64,000 nt of DNA from JAUVUV01 sp964548275 (GCA_964548275.1 CAZJQI010000020.1:1-64000); one strand, 5' to 3'. Positions 52,858 through 62,656 are shown, counted from the stretch's first letter. Translations and numbers: made by a program. The notes: generated by a model not told the origin, from the sequence alone.

Positions 52858-55077
52858 TTACTCCTCAGGTATCGATATCTCCAAACATGTTTTCCATTTT
52901 TCAAACGGATCAACAAACCTAACTTGGCCGCCATAAATATCTACAAGGTCCTTTACCACCTTCAAACCAAGTCCAGTACCATGTCCTAATACTGGGTCTG
53001 GCACACTGTCACCCACAAATGGTTTAAAATATACATCCCTCTTGTCCTTTGGCACTCCGATACCAGTATCACAAAACAGCAGTTTCATTGTTTGTGATTT
53101 TTTTTCAGAAAATACTCCTATTTTTTTAATTGGCTGCTGTCTCAAAGCTTTCAAGGAATTTGTCATAAGATTCACTAAGATGGCTGTTATTTCGCATTCA
53201 TACATAGGAGGTGTACGGTGAAAGGGAGTTATTTTGTTATAAAATTTTATCCTCATTTTATCCATATAGTTTTCGAAAGCCGAACACGTATTTTCTACGA
53301 TAGGCTTTAATGCAATTCGTCTTCTCCGTAAACGTGAGCGCTGGCCCAATAACAATCCAAGAAGCTGACCCTGATGTTCTGCGTCTTCAATCCAACCTTT
53401 AAGCCTATTTAAAATTTGTTCAAAATTCTTTTTTTCCTTATTCTGTAATCCTTTAAGAAATAATTTCAGATTTTCGTGGCTATCTTTTAACCCATTAAGT
53501 ATACCAACTAGTTGATGGTCAAATACAACTATCATTGTGCCAGTTGATGCAAGTACACGAAGCATAGATAATTCACTTATATGTTCTTCCTCTCGACTTT
53601 CGAATTCAGCCTCTGCCAGTTCAAGTACCTGAATGATTTGTTTGCTTTCTTGTTTCCCTATTAAATCACTTATATTTTCTATGGATTCCTTCGCTTTGGA
53701 TACGAGTTTTGTAGGTTTAGCAAAAGGCGCAGCTTCTTCTCTTCTCTTTGCTTTATCCACAACTCTCCGGGCATGTAATACTGCCATCCAATCAATACCT
53801 AAACGTACAAAATCCTTAAGATCTCTAAATGCTTCGTTCTCAACTAGTCTTTCCCTATCCAAAGTTATTTCAATCTGTGGATTATTAATTCGAGAAAGAA
53901 ACACACCCCCAAAAATTTGGTTATTTCCGGGTAGTAATAACATAGGATCATCAAGTTCTTTTGCATAGTCCAAAAGTATATCTGGCGGTACGCCCCTACG
54001 TTGAGCTCTTTCTTCGTCTAATGTTAGCCAGTCATCACCTGGATCTCCGTAAGGAGGGATCCGAAACTTATCTAAAAATATTTTAATTCCTCCTTGTTCT
54101 CTCCCTTTTCTCCGCGCTTCACCAACACTAAATTTTATACCAGAAAAATAGTCTCCTCTATATACGAAATAATGAATTATAAATCTAGATAAACCAAATT
54201 TCTCAAAAGTGCGTTCACGAGGCATAAAAACTTCTTTTTCTTTCTCACCTCTAAAAGTTAGTTCATACACTACTTTTCCATTTTTACTAACTGATCCTAT
54301 AAGTTTTGCGTACGAAGATTCCAAAAAGTGTTCTCCAAGTTTTCCAGAATACTCTACAAACTCTGGGGCTTTAATTTCTATTGAGAAACCAGGATCTCGA
54401 TTTACCGGAATATCTTTCAATTCTCCTTCAATTTGTTCAGGGAAAGGTGAATATAATATTGTTAACTCCTTTTGAAGTTCCTCTACATCTTCTTCTGTCC
54501 ATATATCATTTGTATCTAACAATTCCAAAGTTACACCACATTCCTCATCCTTAGTCGACCGCCTGCGAATATATTCACATGGTATATCGTTTACTGTTTT
54601 TCCATGTATAAAATCTTTCCAATTAAATATAACTTCTACATATTCCTTTTTATTATCTTTCAATTTTGATACTGAAAACAGCCGCAGTGTTGTTGCAAGT
54701 CTTCGTGCCGCAAACCTTCCAACTCCTTTCGCCCCTGTCCTCGGTCGTTTGAATAATATCGAATATGGTTTTTTTATCTTCTCAGTTGTTGCAATATTCA
54801 TCCAAGCTCGCTGAATATCTTTAAAAGTCATCCCTGTTCCATTGTCTTTAATATATATCCGACCTCCTTTCTTCTTTACGTTTTCAATCGTAATAATGAC
54901 TTTTGTGGCATCAGCATCGTAAGCATTTTTAACCAGTTCGGACAAAGCCACTGATCTTTTGGCTACTAGTTGCTCCCCTAACTGGAATAACAAGCCACAG
55001 TCAACTTTAAAGAACAACTCGCCAGTTTTTCTATTTACTTTATTTTTTTTCTCTGCTTGTTTCATTTCACCACTCAC
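52858..55077 (-). CDS. Two-headed GHKL ATPase: Hsp90/MutL-like N-terminus plus histidine-kinase C-terminus
   Basis: 739 residues. The N-terminal GHKL domain has its N-box ELVKNAYDADAT (47-58), DNGTGM (78-83) and the lid TGAKGVGRFAARR (114-126), as in Hsp90/MutL/MORC-type ATPases. A middle beta-rich part follows. Around 505-560 there is a DHp-like helix with a candidate phospho-His521 (VVFDHQLVGIL). The C-terminus is a second ATPase of histidine-kinase type: VNLMTNSLKAL (635-645), DTGIGVP (670-676), GHGTGLGL (698-705). The start is a GTG; an ATG 12 bases later is possible. It is the first gene of the operon. Confidence 0.85.
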   Translation of the reverse strand: MSGEMKQAEKKNKVNRKTGELFFKVDCGLLFQLGEQLVAKRSVALSELVKNAYDADATKVIITIENVKKKGGRIYIKDNGTGMTFKDIQRAWMNIATTEKIKKPYSILFKRPRTGAKGVGRFAARRLATTLRLFSVSKLKDNKKEYVEVIFNWKDFIHGKTVNDIPCEYIRRRSTKDEECGVTLELLDTNDIWTEEDVEELQKELTILYSPFPEQIEGELKDIPVNRDPGFSIEIKAPEFVEYSGKLGEHFLESSYAKLIGSVSKNGKVVYELTFRGEKEKEVFMPRERTFEKFGLSRFIIHYFVYRGDYFSGIKFSVGEARRKGREQGGIKIFLDKFRIPPYGDPGDDWLTLDEERAQRRGVPPDILLDYAKELDDPMLLLPGNNQIFGGVFLSRINNPQIEITLDRERLVENEAFRDLKDFVRLGIDWMAVLHARRVVDKAKRREEAAPFAKPTKLVSKAKESIENISDLIGKQESKQIIQVLELAEAEFESREEEHISELSMLRVLASTGTMIVVFDHQLVGILNGLKDSHENLKLFLKGLQNKEKKNFEQILNRLKGWIEDAEHQGQLLGLLLGQRSRLRRRRIALKPIVENTCSAFENYMDKMRIKFYNKITPFHRTPPMYECEITAILVNLMTNSLKALRQQPIKKIGVFSEKKSQTMKLLFCDTGIGVPKDKRDVYFKPFVGDSVPDPVLGHGTGLGLKVVKDLVDIYGGQVRFVDPFEKWKTCLEISIPEE

Positions 55078-55103
55078 TGTTAAATCGAATATTTCTTTAA
55101 GTA

Positions 55104-55132
55104 ATCTTAAACTATGGAATTAGAATTATCAA
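55104..55132 (-). promoter_or_regulatory. Candidate promoter of the GHKL-methyltransferase operon
   Basis: On the minus strand TTGATA (55132-55127) and TAAGAT (55109-55104) are exactly 17 bases apart. The start would fall about 20 bases before the GTG of the GHKL gene. It fits in the 56-base gap behind the preceding gene, implying that the module is transcribed independently. Confidence 0.45.
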
Positions 55133-55133
55133 C

Positions 55134-56363
55134 TTATTTCCAGTTCTTAACAGCCTCGAACATGGCCGCGACATTCTGCGGGGGGACATCGGCCAGGATG
55201 TTATGCACCTGCTGGAAAACGAACCCGCCGCCGGGGCTGAGGATTTCAAGCTGACGAGTGACATGCTTTTTTACTTCCTCGGGGGCAGCTTTCGGTAAGA
55301 TATCGCGGGTGTCGCAGCCGCCGCCCCAGAACGTGATCTCCGAGCCGAATTCTCTTTTCAGCTCTGCCGCATCCATGCCGGCGCTGGTTATCTGTACCGG
55401 GTTAATCGCGTCCAGGCCGGCCTCTATCAGGTCCGGGAGAAGTTCCCGCAGGCTGCCGCAGCTGTGAAGCATCACTTTAACCTCCGCCATAGATTTGGCA
55501 AGGCGCCACATCTCGGCATGACGCTCCTTGAAAAACTCCCGGTACATCGCAGGAGCGATCTGGGGGCCGTTCTGGGTTCCCAGGTCGTCGCCGAAGGCCA
55601 CGATATCGACAAACTTTCCCACATCCTCCATGAACCTGGTGAGGTTTTCCAGGTGGATTTCCAATACTTTATCGAGAAAAGAGTGGGCTTTGTGAGGTTC
55701 GGCAGCCAGCATCATTAAAAAATTGTCGTGGCGGAAGAGAAACTGCCCCAGTTCGATCAGGTTCCCGCCGAAAAGGGCGATAATCGCCCGGTCCGTGTGC
55801 TGGCGAAGCCGTCTTGCACCTTGTCGAAATTTCTCCCGGCCATTCTTGCCTGAGGTGAGCGGCCCCGGAGGCGAGGCTACAGCAGTCCACAGGCTCTCTT
55901 GCATAGCCTCAGGGACAGCATCAAGGTCGGCATTTTCTGCAAAGGGATAATAAGACTGCTCGAAATAGAGCGCTCCGGGAGGCATCCTGCCGATAGCCCG
56001 GCCGCTTTTTGAGCGGAGGATCCACTCATTTCCCTTTCGCTCGGGCACAGCCCAGAGGGGCATTTTGCAGGGTGCGCCATCCGGCAGGATCCATTCGGCC
56101 CAGGAATCATCCTCGCGTGCAAAGGCGCGGCCCAGTTCGATCGTATCCACTCCGAACAGGTCGAGGATATCCTCATCCACCTCGGCAAGCTGCTGGATCG
56201 GGTCGTAAACCCGTATCGCTTTCTCCCGCAGGCCGAGGTGTTTCCTTAATTTCGCATATGTGATAGCGGCTATTCCGGAGGAGCGATGAGCTGAGAAATC
56301 CACAGCTACCCTGTCTGGCTGGCGGTGACTCAGCGCTGCCAGAACGCGTTCACGGGAGATCAT
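55134..56363 (-). CDS. Uroporphyrinogen-decarboxylase-family (MtaA-like) protein
   Basis: 409 residues of the UroD fold: RQPDRVAVDFSAHRSSGIA near the start, FGDDLGTQNGPQIAPAMYRE in the middle, then MLHSCGSLRELLPDLIEAGL and INPVQ, and FWGGGCDTRD near the end. The His-x-Cys (LHSCG) and later Cys (GGGCDT) suggest a zinc site as in corrinoid methyltransferases (MtaA/CmuA) rather than heme-pathway UroD. The substrate is unknown. It lies directly upstream of the GHKL operon and downstream of FapA on the same strand. Confidence 0.85.
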   Translation of the reverse strand: MISRERVLAALSHRQPDRVAVDFSAHRSSGIAAITYAKLRKHLGLREKAIRVYDPIQQLAEVDEDILDLFGVDTIELGRAFAREDDSWAEWILPDGAPCKMPLWAVPERKGNEWILRSKSGRAIGRMPPGALYFEQSYYPFAENADLDAVPEAMQESLWTAVASPPGPLTSGKNGREKFRQGARRLRQHTDRAIIALFGGNLIELGQFLFRHDNFLMMLAAEPHKAHSFLDKVLEIHLENLTRFMEDVGKFVDIVAFGDDLGTQNGPQIAPAMYREFFKERHAEMWRLAKSMAEVKVMLHSCGSLRELLPDLIEAGLDAINPVQITSAGMDAAELKREFGSEITFWGGGCDTRDILPKAAPEEVKKHVTRQLEILSPGGGFVFQQVHNILADVPPQNVAAMFEAVKNWK

Positions 56364-56394
56364 ATTTTATTCCCAAAAAGGATATATTAACCAA

Positions 56395-58344
56395 TCACAC
56401 CAACTCTTCCATATCTGCGGCAATCACGCCTGCCTCTGAATATTTATAATAAACGTATTTCGTTGCTTCATTGACCGATAAATGCCTGTTACAGATAGTT
56501 ACCGATACTCCCGGATACACCGTATCGAAGACTTTGATCAGGGCCTCCTTGTATTCGAGGGTTTTGCTCTCCAACTCTTTAATTTCAGCGGCCAGCTTAT
56601 CCCTGATCTCCAATTTCTTTTTCCTAATTTTGGCCATTGTATCAAGCAACTCGACTTTGTCCGGAGGCAGGTCTTTCTTGACCAGCTGCAGCCGTTGAAT
56701 TTTCTTGATTACCTTGTCTATATCGGTGATATGTTCGGCATTTTTCCACAGGTAAGCCCTTTTAAGCCTGAGCCGTTCACCAATTTCTTTATCTATACCG
56801 GTTACCACGCTGGTAGCGGCATAACTTTCATTTCCAATTGTATTTGCCTCAATTCCTTTAACAGCGTAACATTCGCCGCCCACTATCAATCCCTTTTTCT
56901 CTTTTACGAATAAATTGCCTTTTGTTTGGATGTTGCTGTGCATTATATATTCAATAATATTGATATCGCCCTCAGAGATGATATTTTCATTAACACAATA
57001 AGTAGCAGTCACCTTTCCCTGCGCGACAATTTTACCTTCCTCTCTCCCGATAAAACCCATCTTGATCAGGACATCTCCGCCGGCTTCGATAACGGCATCT
57101 TCCACGACACCGTCAACCTGAACATCGACTTTCGCCTTGATCTTGAAACCGCTTTTCACATCACCGTTAACAATCACCGAGCCGACAAAGTCGATATTCC
57201 CGGTTGTAAAATCGACATCACCCTTGACAAGGAAAACAGGCTCAACCTGTACCAGAAACCCTTTTAACTTTGCCGCTCCATCTATTTCGGCCACTAATAC
57301 ATCGGGGTTGTTCGGGTCGGGACAGGTGTTTTCGCCGACAGGGGGTGCAGGTTTTACACCTTCTTTCGGTGAAATCTTCTTTCCAAAGATAGTAAAGCCC
57401 TCGGCACCTTTTTTGGGGGAAGTGACCTCGGCTAATTTATCTCCCTTTTTTACGTTTTGAATCAAATTGAGCTCTTTATAATCAACATTCCCCTTTTCAT
57501 CGAATTCAGGCTTGATTTCCGTATTGAAAGACAGTTTAACCTCACCATCTTCATCGTTCACTACTTTTTTGCCTAGCGCAATCAAAACTGGCTGATCATA
57601 TTTTTCCTCTTGGAAGATATTTTTTATTGCATCTTCGAGGATACCGCAAACAATCTCGTGATCTTTGAGGAACTGTCTCAAACCGTCTGCATTAAAATCA
57701 TCTTTGTTTAATCTCTTTTTTACTTTTACATAAGCTTCATACTCATCTGCAATTTTTTCCAGTATGAAAAACGGGGCAACCTGAACAGCATTTTTAGTTA
57801 TCTGAATGTACCCGTTGATTCTTGCAACGAGCAGATTTTTCTTTTCCGGGGAGAAATCTACATTGGTGAGTTTCGGTAGCTGAGCTTTGATCGTGTCCGG
57901 GTAGGGTATCTTCTCTGTAAAAACGTCGGTTCCATCGACTCCATCTTCCGAGGGAATAATTTCGCCGATCTTGTCACCCGCGTTGACCTTTTCCGGTTCG
58001 TTTCTCTCAAAAAAATAATTTATCGTTCCATCTTTTCCTTCCGTCGGCTCAATACCCGAGGCGATTAACAGTTTTTTATTATATTTAACTTCCTTTTCGA
58101 GTTGAGCCAAAACCTCTTCTTTAATGCCGAATGTTATTCCTTCCTCGGAGAGCGCATTCCTTATTTCGTCCACAGAAAAAGCCGGAGATTCTTTAAGCGG
58201 AATCAGGGTGACATAGACTTCCAGTTTATCCCTGGAAACCTCCAGCATGATATTGACCTCTTTTCCCTTTTCATCGGGTGCGGCCTGGTTTTCTTGCTTA
58301 TCATGCTGTTTTTCTTCGGATGCCTCTGGTCTTTCTTCATTCAT
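56395..58344 (-). CDS. FapA-family (DUF342) protein
   Basis: 649 residues from ATG 58344. The open frame reaches 58380, but this start overlaps the CBS gene stop by 8 bases, an expected coupling. The N-terminal half holds two tandem repeats with GDKIGEIIPSEDGVDGTDVF and GDKLAEVTSPKKGAEGFTIF. The beta-helical centre has VNGDVKSGFKIKAKVDVQVD and VKGIEANTIGNESYAATSVV. The C-terminus is a coiled coil. Related proteins are cytoplasmic polymerising or scaffolding proteins with unclear roles. The N-terminal 40 residues are highly charged. Confidence 0.85.
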   Translation of the reverse strand: MNEERPEASEEKQHDKQENQAAPDEKGKEVNIMLEVSRDKLEVYVTLIPLKESPAFSVDEIRNALSEEGITFGIKEEVLAQLEKEVKYNKKLLIASGIEPTEGKDGTINYFFERNEPEKVNAGDKIGEIIPSEDGVDGTDVFTEKIPYPDTIKAQLPKLTNVDFSPEKKNLLVARINGYIQITKNAVQVAPFFILEKIADEYEAYVKVKKRLNKDDFNADGLRQFLKDHEIVCGILEDAIKNIFQEEKYDQPVLIALGKKVVNDEDGEVKLSFNTEIKPEFDEKGNVDYKELNLIQNVKKGDKLAEVTSPKKGAEGFTIFGKKISPKEGVKPAPPVGENTCPDPNNPDVLVAEIDGAAKLKGFLVQVEPVFLVKGDVDFTTGNIDFVGSVIVNGDVKSGFKIKAKVDVQVDGVVEDAVIEAGGDVLIKMGFIGREEGKIVAQGKVTATYCVNENIISEGDINIIEYIMHSNIQTKGNLFVKEKKGLIVGGECYAVKGIEANTIGNESYAATSVVTGIDKEIGERLRLKRAYLWKNAEHITDIDKVIKKIQRLQLVKKDLPPDKVELLDTMAKIRKKKLEIRDKLAAEIKELESKTLEYKEALIKVFDTVYPGVSVTICNRHLSVNEATKYVYYKYSEAGVIAADMEELV

Positions 58345-58804
58345 TCTTGGTCTTCCCCGCAATGTAATAGAGTATATCAAGCGTGCTCACTATCCCAACT
58401 ATTTTGCCGCCTTTCTTTATTATTAAACGATGAATACCGTTCTCTATCATTACTTCGGCCAGTTTTTCAATAGCCGTATTTTCACCTGCCGTAATGGGAT
58501 TTGGTGTCATAATCTGCCCAACTGTTGACTCTGTCTCCGATGAAACTTCTAATTCACTCAGAGCAGGATGGGAGTCCAGAATATTTTTCAAACCGACCTT
58601 TAGAGTAGAATCGAGATCAAAGTCCATAAAGCGGCCAAATATATCTGTTTTTGTAACAATGCCAATAAGTTTCTTTTTCCTGTCCACAACAGGGGCACAA
58701 CTGATTTTATTTTTCAGAAAGAGTTCTATCAGATCATTGACCATCATATCTTCTTTGACCATAATAACTTTCCTGGTCATAATATCTTTCGCCGTTTTTT
58801 TCAA
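58337..58804 (-). CDS. Two-CBS-domain protein
   Basis: 155 residues comprising one CBS pair: MTRKVIMVKEDMMVNDLIEL with VVDRKKKLIGIVTKTDIFG, and MTPNPITAGENTAIEKLAEV with LIIKKGGKIVGIVSTLDIL. Such stand-alone pairs bind adenosyl nucleotides and act as energy or Mg sensors. It overlaps the start of the FapA gene by 8 bases, so it probably regulates or partners with FapA. Confidence 0.9.
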   Translation of the reverse strand: MKKTAKDIMTRKVIMVKEDMMVNDLIELFLKNKISCAPVVDRKKKLIGIVTKTDIFGRFMDFDLDSTLKVGLKNILDSHPALSELEVSSETESTVGQIMTPNPITAGENTAIEKLAEVMIENGIHRLIIKKGGKIVGIVSTLDILYYIAGKTKNE

Positions 58805-58850
58805 AATTCCTCCTGGTTCTCACTCAGTGTTTATCCATGTTTCCTCCAAC

Positions 58851-61070
58851 CTACTTCGAGGGCGAAACCTCGATCAGCAGATTGTCCTTGAAAGCGCGAT
58901 AGATCACCGGATTATCGCCGAGAACCGTGCCGAGATCGATCCCGTTGGCATAGTCGCGCACGCGGTACTTTTTCTCTCTCGTGAGGCCGCGCAGCTCGAT
59001 AGGCCGTCCTACGCTCCAGTGGCGGGCGAAAAAGCCGTAGTAGAGTTTATCGCCTTTTCGCACCACATGGGCCTCGGGCTTGTCGAACGCAATGTCGTAG
59101 AGGCCGAGATATTCTGACCAGGCAAGCCCCATTTCCCGGTACTTTCTGATCCAGCGCTTCCACTTTCTTTCCTGAGCAGGGGTGAGGTCGGTGAAGAACG
59201 TGGTTACCTGGGCCCCGGTGCCCATAGCGGCCTCGAAAGATTCGGGCACGGAAAACCCCTCCCACTCGTCCATCGGCACCTGGTAGCAGTCGCCGACACA
59301 GAAGCTCGGCCCGCGGTAGGCCTTTTCCACTTTCACCCTGCGGGTAACCTGTTCGATATTGATCGGGTCAGAGGTAGTGGCAACATTATAATATGGCATC
59401 TTGAACGGGTCGTGGGGCATGGCGCAGATACACATTTCAACAGGGCAGCCGGGTTTGATTTCCTGGGCGCTCTGGTAAATTGCCTCGTAAAATCCGGGCT
59501 GTTTCCTGAAAGAATCAAGCGGGGAGGCGTGGTTGTGAGCCGGGTTGAAACAGGGCGGGGTAGCAACCAGGTCCTGGGTATCGATATAGAGGCCGTCGAA
59601 ACCCCATTCAAACATGATTTTGCGCACCATCCGCTGGATAAACTCGATACACTCAGGATGTACAGGGCACAGGTAATAGAGTCCCCTTTTGCTCAACGGC
59701 AGAGTACCGTCCTCGTTCTGGACAAGCCAGTCTGGATGTTCGCTGGCAAGCCTGCTCTCCGGGCTTACTCCCTGGGGGTACCACCAGAGACTGGTTTTGA
59801 AACCTTCCCGGTGAATACGCTCAACAAAGGCTTTCATGTCAGCATCTCCGCGGGGGAATTTTCCAGGGGCCGGATTCGGCTCCCAGTCGCCGTATAGGGT
59901 AAACCAGCCATCATCCAGGTTGGCCCATCTGATACCGATTTTTTTAAGCTGTTTCAGGGCATTGTATATCTGTTCCAGAGTAAAATCATGCCGCAGGCCC
60001 CAGCTTTTCCAGTACGGCTCGTATGCCTGAGGAGGTGAGGCGAGTGGTATTTTCACCCCCTCGGCTCGCAGGAGATCGGCGTATGTGCTGATCGAATGGT
60101 AGAAATCAAGCTCGTGAAGGATCAGCGCTGTGCGGATGGTGGTGTAAGAGGCGCCGGGCGAGAGAAACTTGACCTGTCCCAGGCGGGGGTCCGGAGCTTC
60201 GGTCACCGATATTTCCACCAGGCCGTCGGCGGCAGTGTGCACGGGAAGCGAGATCCATTGCTGTTCGGTTTCCGCGCTGACCAGGGCGAGTCCACATTCG
60301 GGGGTCCAGAGGTCGATCAGCGGGGTTCCGCCGCCTGCCACCTCGCTGCTGGCAAGCTCGCTCAAACCCATGAAATTGCAGCGGTTGAAATCGCGGGTAA
60401 TCCAAATCAGCGAATAATCCCAGCCCCAGCGCGTTGAAGCCCCCTGGTAGGAGGCAAATTCCCATGAGGGCTTTTCCGGTTCGAGAAGCTTCCTGTCCAG
60501 GCGGTAAAAGTTGCTCGCCACCTCATCAATTTCCAGCCTGCAGTCTCCCCTGTTGGTAACCTTGAACGAGCTGATCACGACTGTGGGGAATTTTTCATAA
60601 AACGAAAGGCTCAGCTCGGCACTCAGGCGCAGACTGGCGTAGAGAAATCCTGCATACTGCTCTGCATCCGCTCTAATCAGGTAGCGGACACCGCTGCCCA
60701 GCTCATCCTTGACTCTGCTTTTCTCAATTTTATCCCAGTCGATCCGGAAATCATTGATCAAAAGTCCTCCCACCCTGATAGAAAAAGTGGGCTTTTTCGC
60801 CACGCCTCTGGAGACAAAGCTCAACCTGCGTCCTTCTTTTTTCAAGGCAGGTTCGAGGAACAGCCGGTCGAAAATTTTTAGCGAGATCTTCTCATTCTCG
60901 ATCAGCAGACCATCCGGGGTCCGAGAATCAGTGACAATCTGAGCCGACGCAGGTTTCACCCCGCAAGGAGAAAGGGCTGTTATAAGGTAAAGGCAGCAAG
61001 CCGGCGCCGGCAGAAGTTTTCGCAGGGAGGATAGCACTCTGCCCATTCCTGAAATACTGTTAAACACCAT
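58851..61070 (-). CDS. Exported GH36-like alpha-galactosidase
   Basis: 739 residues with a Sec signal (CCLYLITALSPCGVKPASA, cut near residue 44). An N-terminal beta-supersandwich is followed by a TIM barrel with WGLRHDFTLEQIYNALKQLK, ANLDDGWFTLYGDWEPNP and the nucleophile region GFDGLYIDTQDL (clan GH-D style). The WYPQGVSPESRL and EMCICAMPHDPF segments also match the family, and a C-terminal beta domain ends the protein. It probably removes alpha-linked galactose-type sugars outside the cytoplasm. It stands with a PHP phosphoesterase in the same orientation. Confidence 0.85.
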   Translation of the reverse strand: MVFNSISGMGRVLSSLRKLLPAPACCLYLITALSPCGVKPASAQIVTDSRTPDGLLIENEKISLKIFDRLFLEPALKKEGRRLSFVSRGVAKKPTFSIRVGGLLINDFRIDWDKIEKSRVKDELGSGVRYLIRADAEQYAGFLYASLRLSAELSLSFYEKFPTVVISSFKVTNRGDCRLEIDEVASNFYRLDRKLLEPEKPSWEFASYQGASTRWGWDYSLIWITRDFNRCNFMGLSELASSEVAGGGTPLIDLWTPECGLALVSAETEQQWISLPVHTAADGLVEISVTEAPDPRLGQVKFLSPGASYTTIRTALILHELDFYHSISTYADLLRAEGVKIPLASPPQAYEPYWKSWGLRHDFTLEQIYNALKQLKKIGIRWANLDDGWFTLYGDWEPNPAPGKFPRGDADMKAFVERIHREGFKTSLWWYPQGVSPESRLASEHPDWLVQNEDGTLPLSKRGLYYLCPVHPECIEFIQRMVRKIMFEWGFDGLYIDTQDLVATPPCFNPAHNHASPLDSFRKQPGFYEAIYQSAQEIKPGCPVEMCICAMPHDPFKMPYYNVATTSDPINIEQVTRRVKVEKAYRGPSFCVGDCYQVPMDEWEGFSVPESFEAAMGTGAQVTTFFTDLTPAQERKWKRWIRKYREMGLAWSEYLGLYDIAFDKPEAHVVRKGDKLYYGFFARHWSVGRPIELRGLTREKKYRVRDYANGIDLGTVLGDNPVIYRAFKDNLLIEVSPSK

Positions 61071-61278
61071 CCCACTATCTCCTTATTTTTGTTATTCGGA
61101 TGGGCTTATTTAAATCGAATTATTATATCAGGATAGGAGACAAACACCCCCGCGCGCAAGGATTTTATGCACAGGATTGCCGGGATGATCTCACGCTGGC
61201 GTCATTGGTGACAAATATCTTAGCTGTCCCTACCCGGAAGGATAGTATTAATTGGAATGCAACGAGCTGAATGACGCC

Positions 61279-62457
61279 CTATTTTTTATCTTTTTTTACA
61301 GGAATAAAAGTCACTTTAAGCGATAAAGATACCTGTAGCGCTTCATCCGGGGTCAGAAGCAGGTTCTCCACCAGATAAGGCAGCTGCACCTGCCGCGGGC
61401 CTTCAGTATCTGCAGACTTGCCCCTGACATGCAAAATGACCGTAGCATCCGGCGCCAGGGTTAGTTTCCGGGGTATTTGCAGGTGCTCGATATCGCCGCC
61501 GGAAACCAGCCGAAATGGAATATCCGAGCGGTTTCGCACCTGAACGCTCACCCCGCCTGTGCCCCGGATCGTGATATCAGGATTGACAATTTCCACAGAG
61601 GCATGGAAAAGAGGTGCGAGGAAACGTTTTTCACCGTAGAGCGCATCCTGCGCATATACTGCGGTACGGCGGGAAAAGAGCGCCTCCTTAATAGCCTCTT
61701 CAGTCTTCTCTGTAGCGAATACCAGGGTCATCGGCCTTTTATCCCCCTGCCCGGGGTCGTAATCCAGGTTTATCGGATTATGTACGTCACTTGTACCGAG
61801 CATTGTCAGCTTTTTCTCCAGGCACCAGCGGTGAGCTTTAGGGTAGTAATCATTCCCATTGACAACCTCGATTCCGTGGAGCCAGCCTTTTTCGTACACA
61901 GTAGTATGTTCAGGGTGCCAGATGGATTTGTTGTCTTTCTGCCTGAAAGGCGGGTGGTTCCAGAACACGAAAGCCCCCTGCTGGATAGCCGCACCGATAC
62001 AATCCAGGTAGTCTTCCTGATCCAGCGGGTTGGAATCTTTCAGAAACAGGGCGTTAAAATGCCCCGGTGGAACTTTTTTGGTAATCTCCGAGCCCTTGAT
62101 CAGGATAAGGCCGAGCTCTTTGGCAACCGGCAGAGCAAGCTCGTGGGAGCGATTATGGTCCCCTTTCACGTTATCCTTGAACGGGAGATATTCGATATGG
62201 TCTGTAATAGAGAATACATCCAGCCCCTCGCGCCAGGCTTCCTCGGCCCTGATCGTTGGCCAGACCTTGCCGTCGGAAAAAACGGTATGCATGTGAAAAT
62301 CGCATTTAAGAGTCTGGTATCCCGGGATATCCGGTATTTTCGGCTCGATCCGCGCCCGCGCGCGGGCTTCCACGGTGAGGGGAAACAGGAAAACGGTTAA
62401 GATGAAAAGAAAAACAACAGGCAGGCGGCGGCGGATAAAATCAAATGCGCTGAGCAT
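61279..62457 (-). CDS. Exported PHP-domain phosphoesterase
   Basis: 392 residues from ATG 62457, preferred because GGGGGAG lies just upstream; the open frame reaches 62499. A Sec signal (LPVVFLFILTVFLFPLTVEA) precedes the PHP domain with FHMHTVFSDG (metal His-x-His), ITDHIEYLP, GSEITKK and WNHPPF, then GTSDVHNP. A C-terminal Ig-like beta-sandwich of about 110 residues follows. It is a periplasmic metal-dependent phosphoesterase of unknown substrate. The location beside alpha-galactosidase suggests glycan or phosphosugar use. Confidence 0.85.
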   Translation of the reverse strand: MLSAFDFIRRRLPVVFLFILTVFLFPLTVEARARARIEPKIPDIPGYQTLKCDFHMHTVFSDGKVWPTIRAEEAWREGLDVFSITDHIEYLPFKDNVKGDHNRSHELALPVAKELGLILIKGSEITKKVPPGHFNALFLKDSNPLDQEDYLDCIGAAIQQGAFVFWNHPPFRQKDNKSIWHPEHTTVYEKGWLHGIEVVNGNDYYPKAHRWCLEKKLTMLGTSDVHNPINLDYDPGQGDKRPMTLVFATEKTEEAIKEALFSRRTAVYAQDALYGEKRFLAPLFHASVEIVNPDITIRGTGGVSVQVRNRSDIPFRLVSGGDIEHLQIPRKLTLAPDATVILHVRGKSADTEGPRQVQLPYLVENLLLTPDEALQVSLSLKVTFIPVKKDKK

Positions 62458-62656
62458 GGCTCCCCCAATCTGTGTGGTGGAAAGTCCAAAGAGCAACAAT
62501 AAACAACTTCTTGTCCCGAATTAAATTATACGATATTAGTAAAAAATGACAGGAAGATCGATAATTTTCTGATAAGTACGATGACAATCGGGTGGTGAGC
62601 CCGGCACCTATAATTTATGTACGCTTTTTCGGGTGGGCAGGTCATGCCTGGTTTAG

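Noticed and set aside
61477..62400. 307-codon open frame opposite the PHP phosphoesterase
   Set aside because: Antisense shadow of a conserved gene, without similarity to any protein or a ribosome site.
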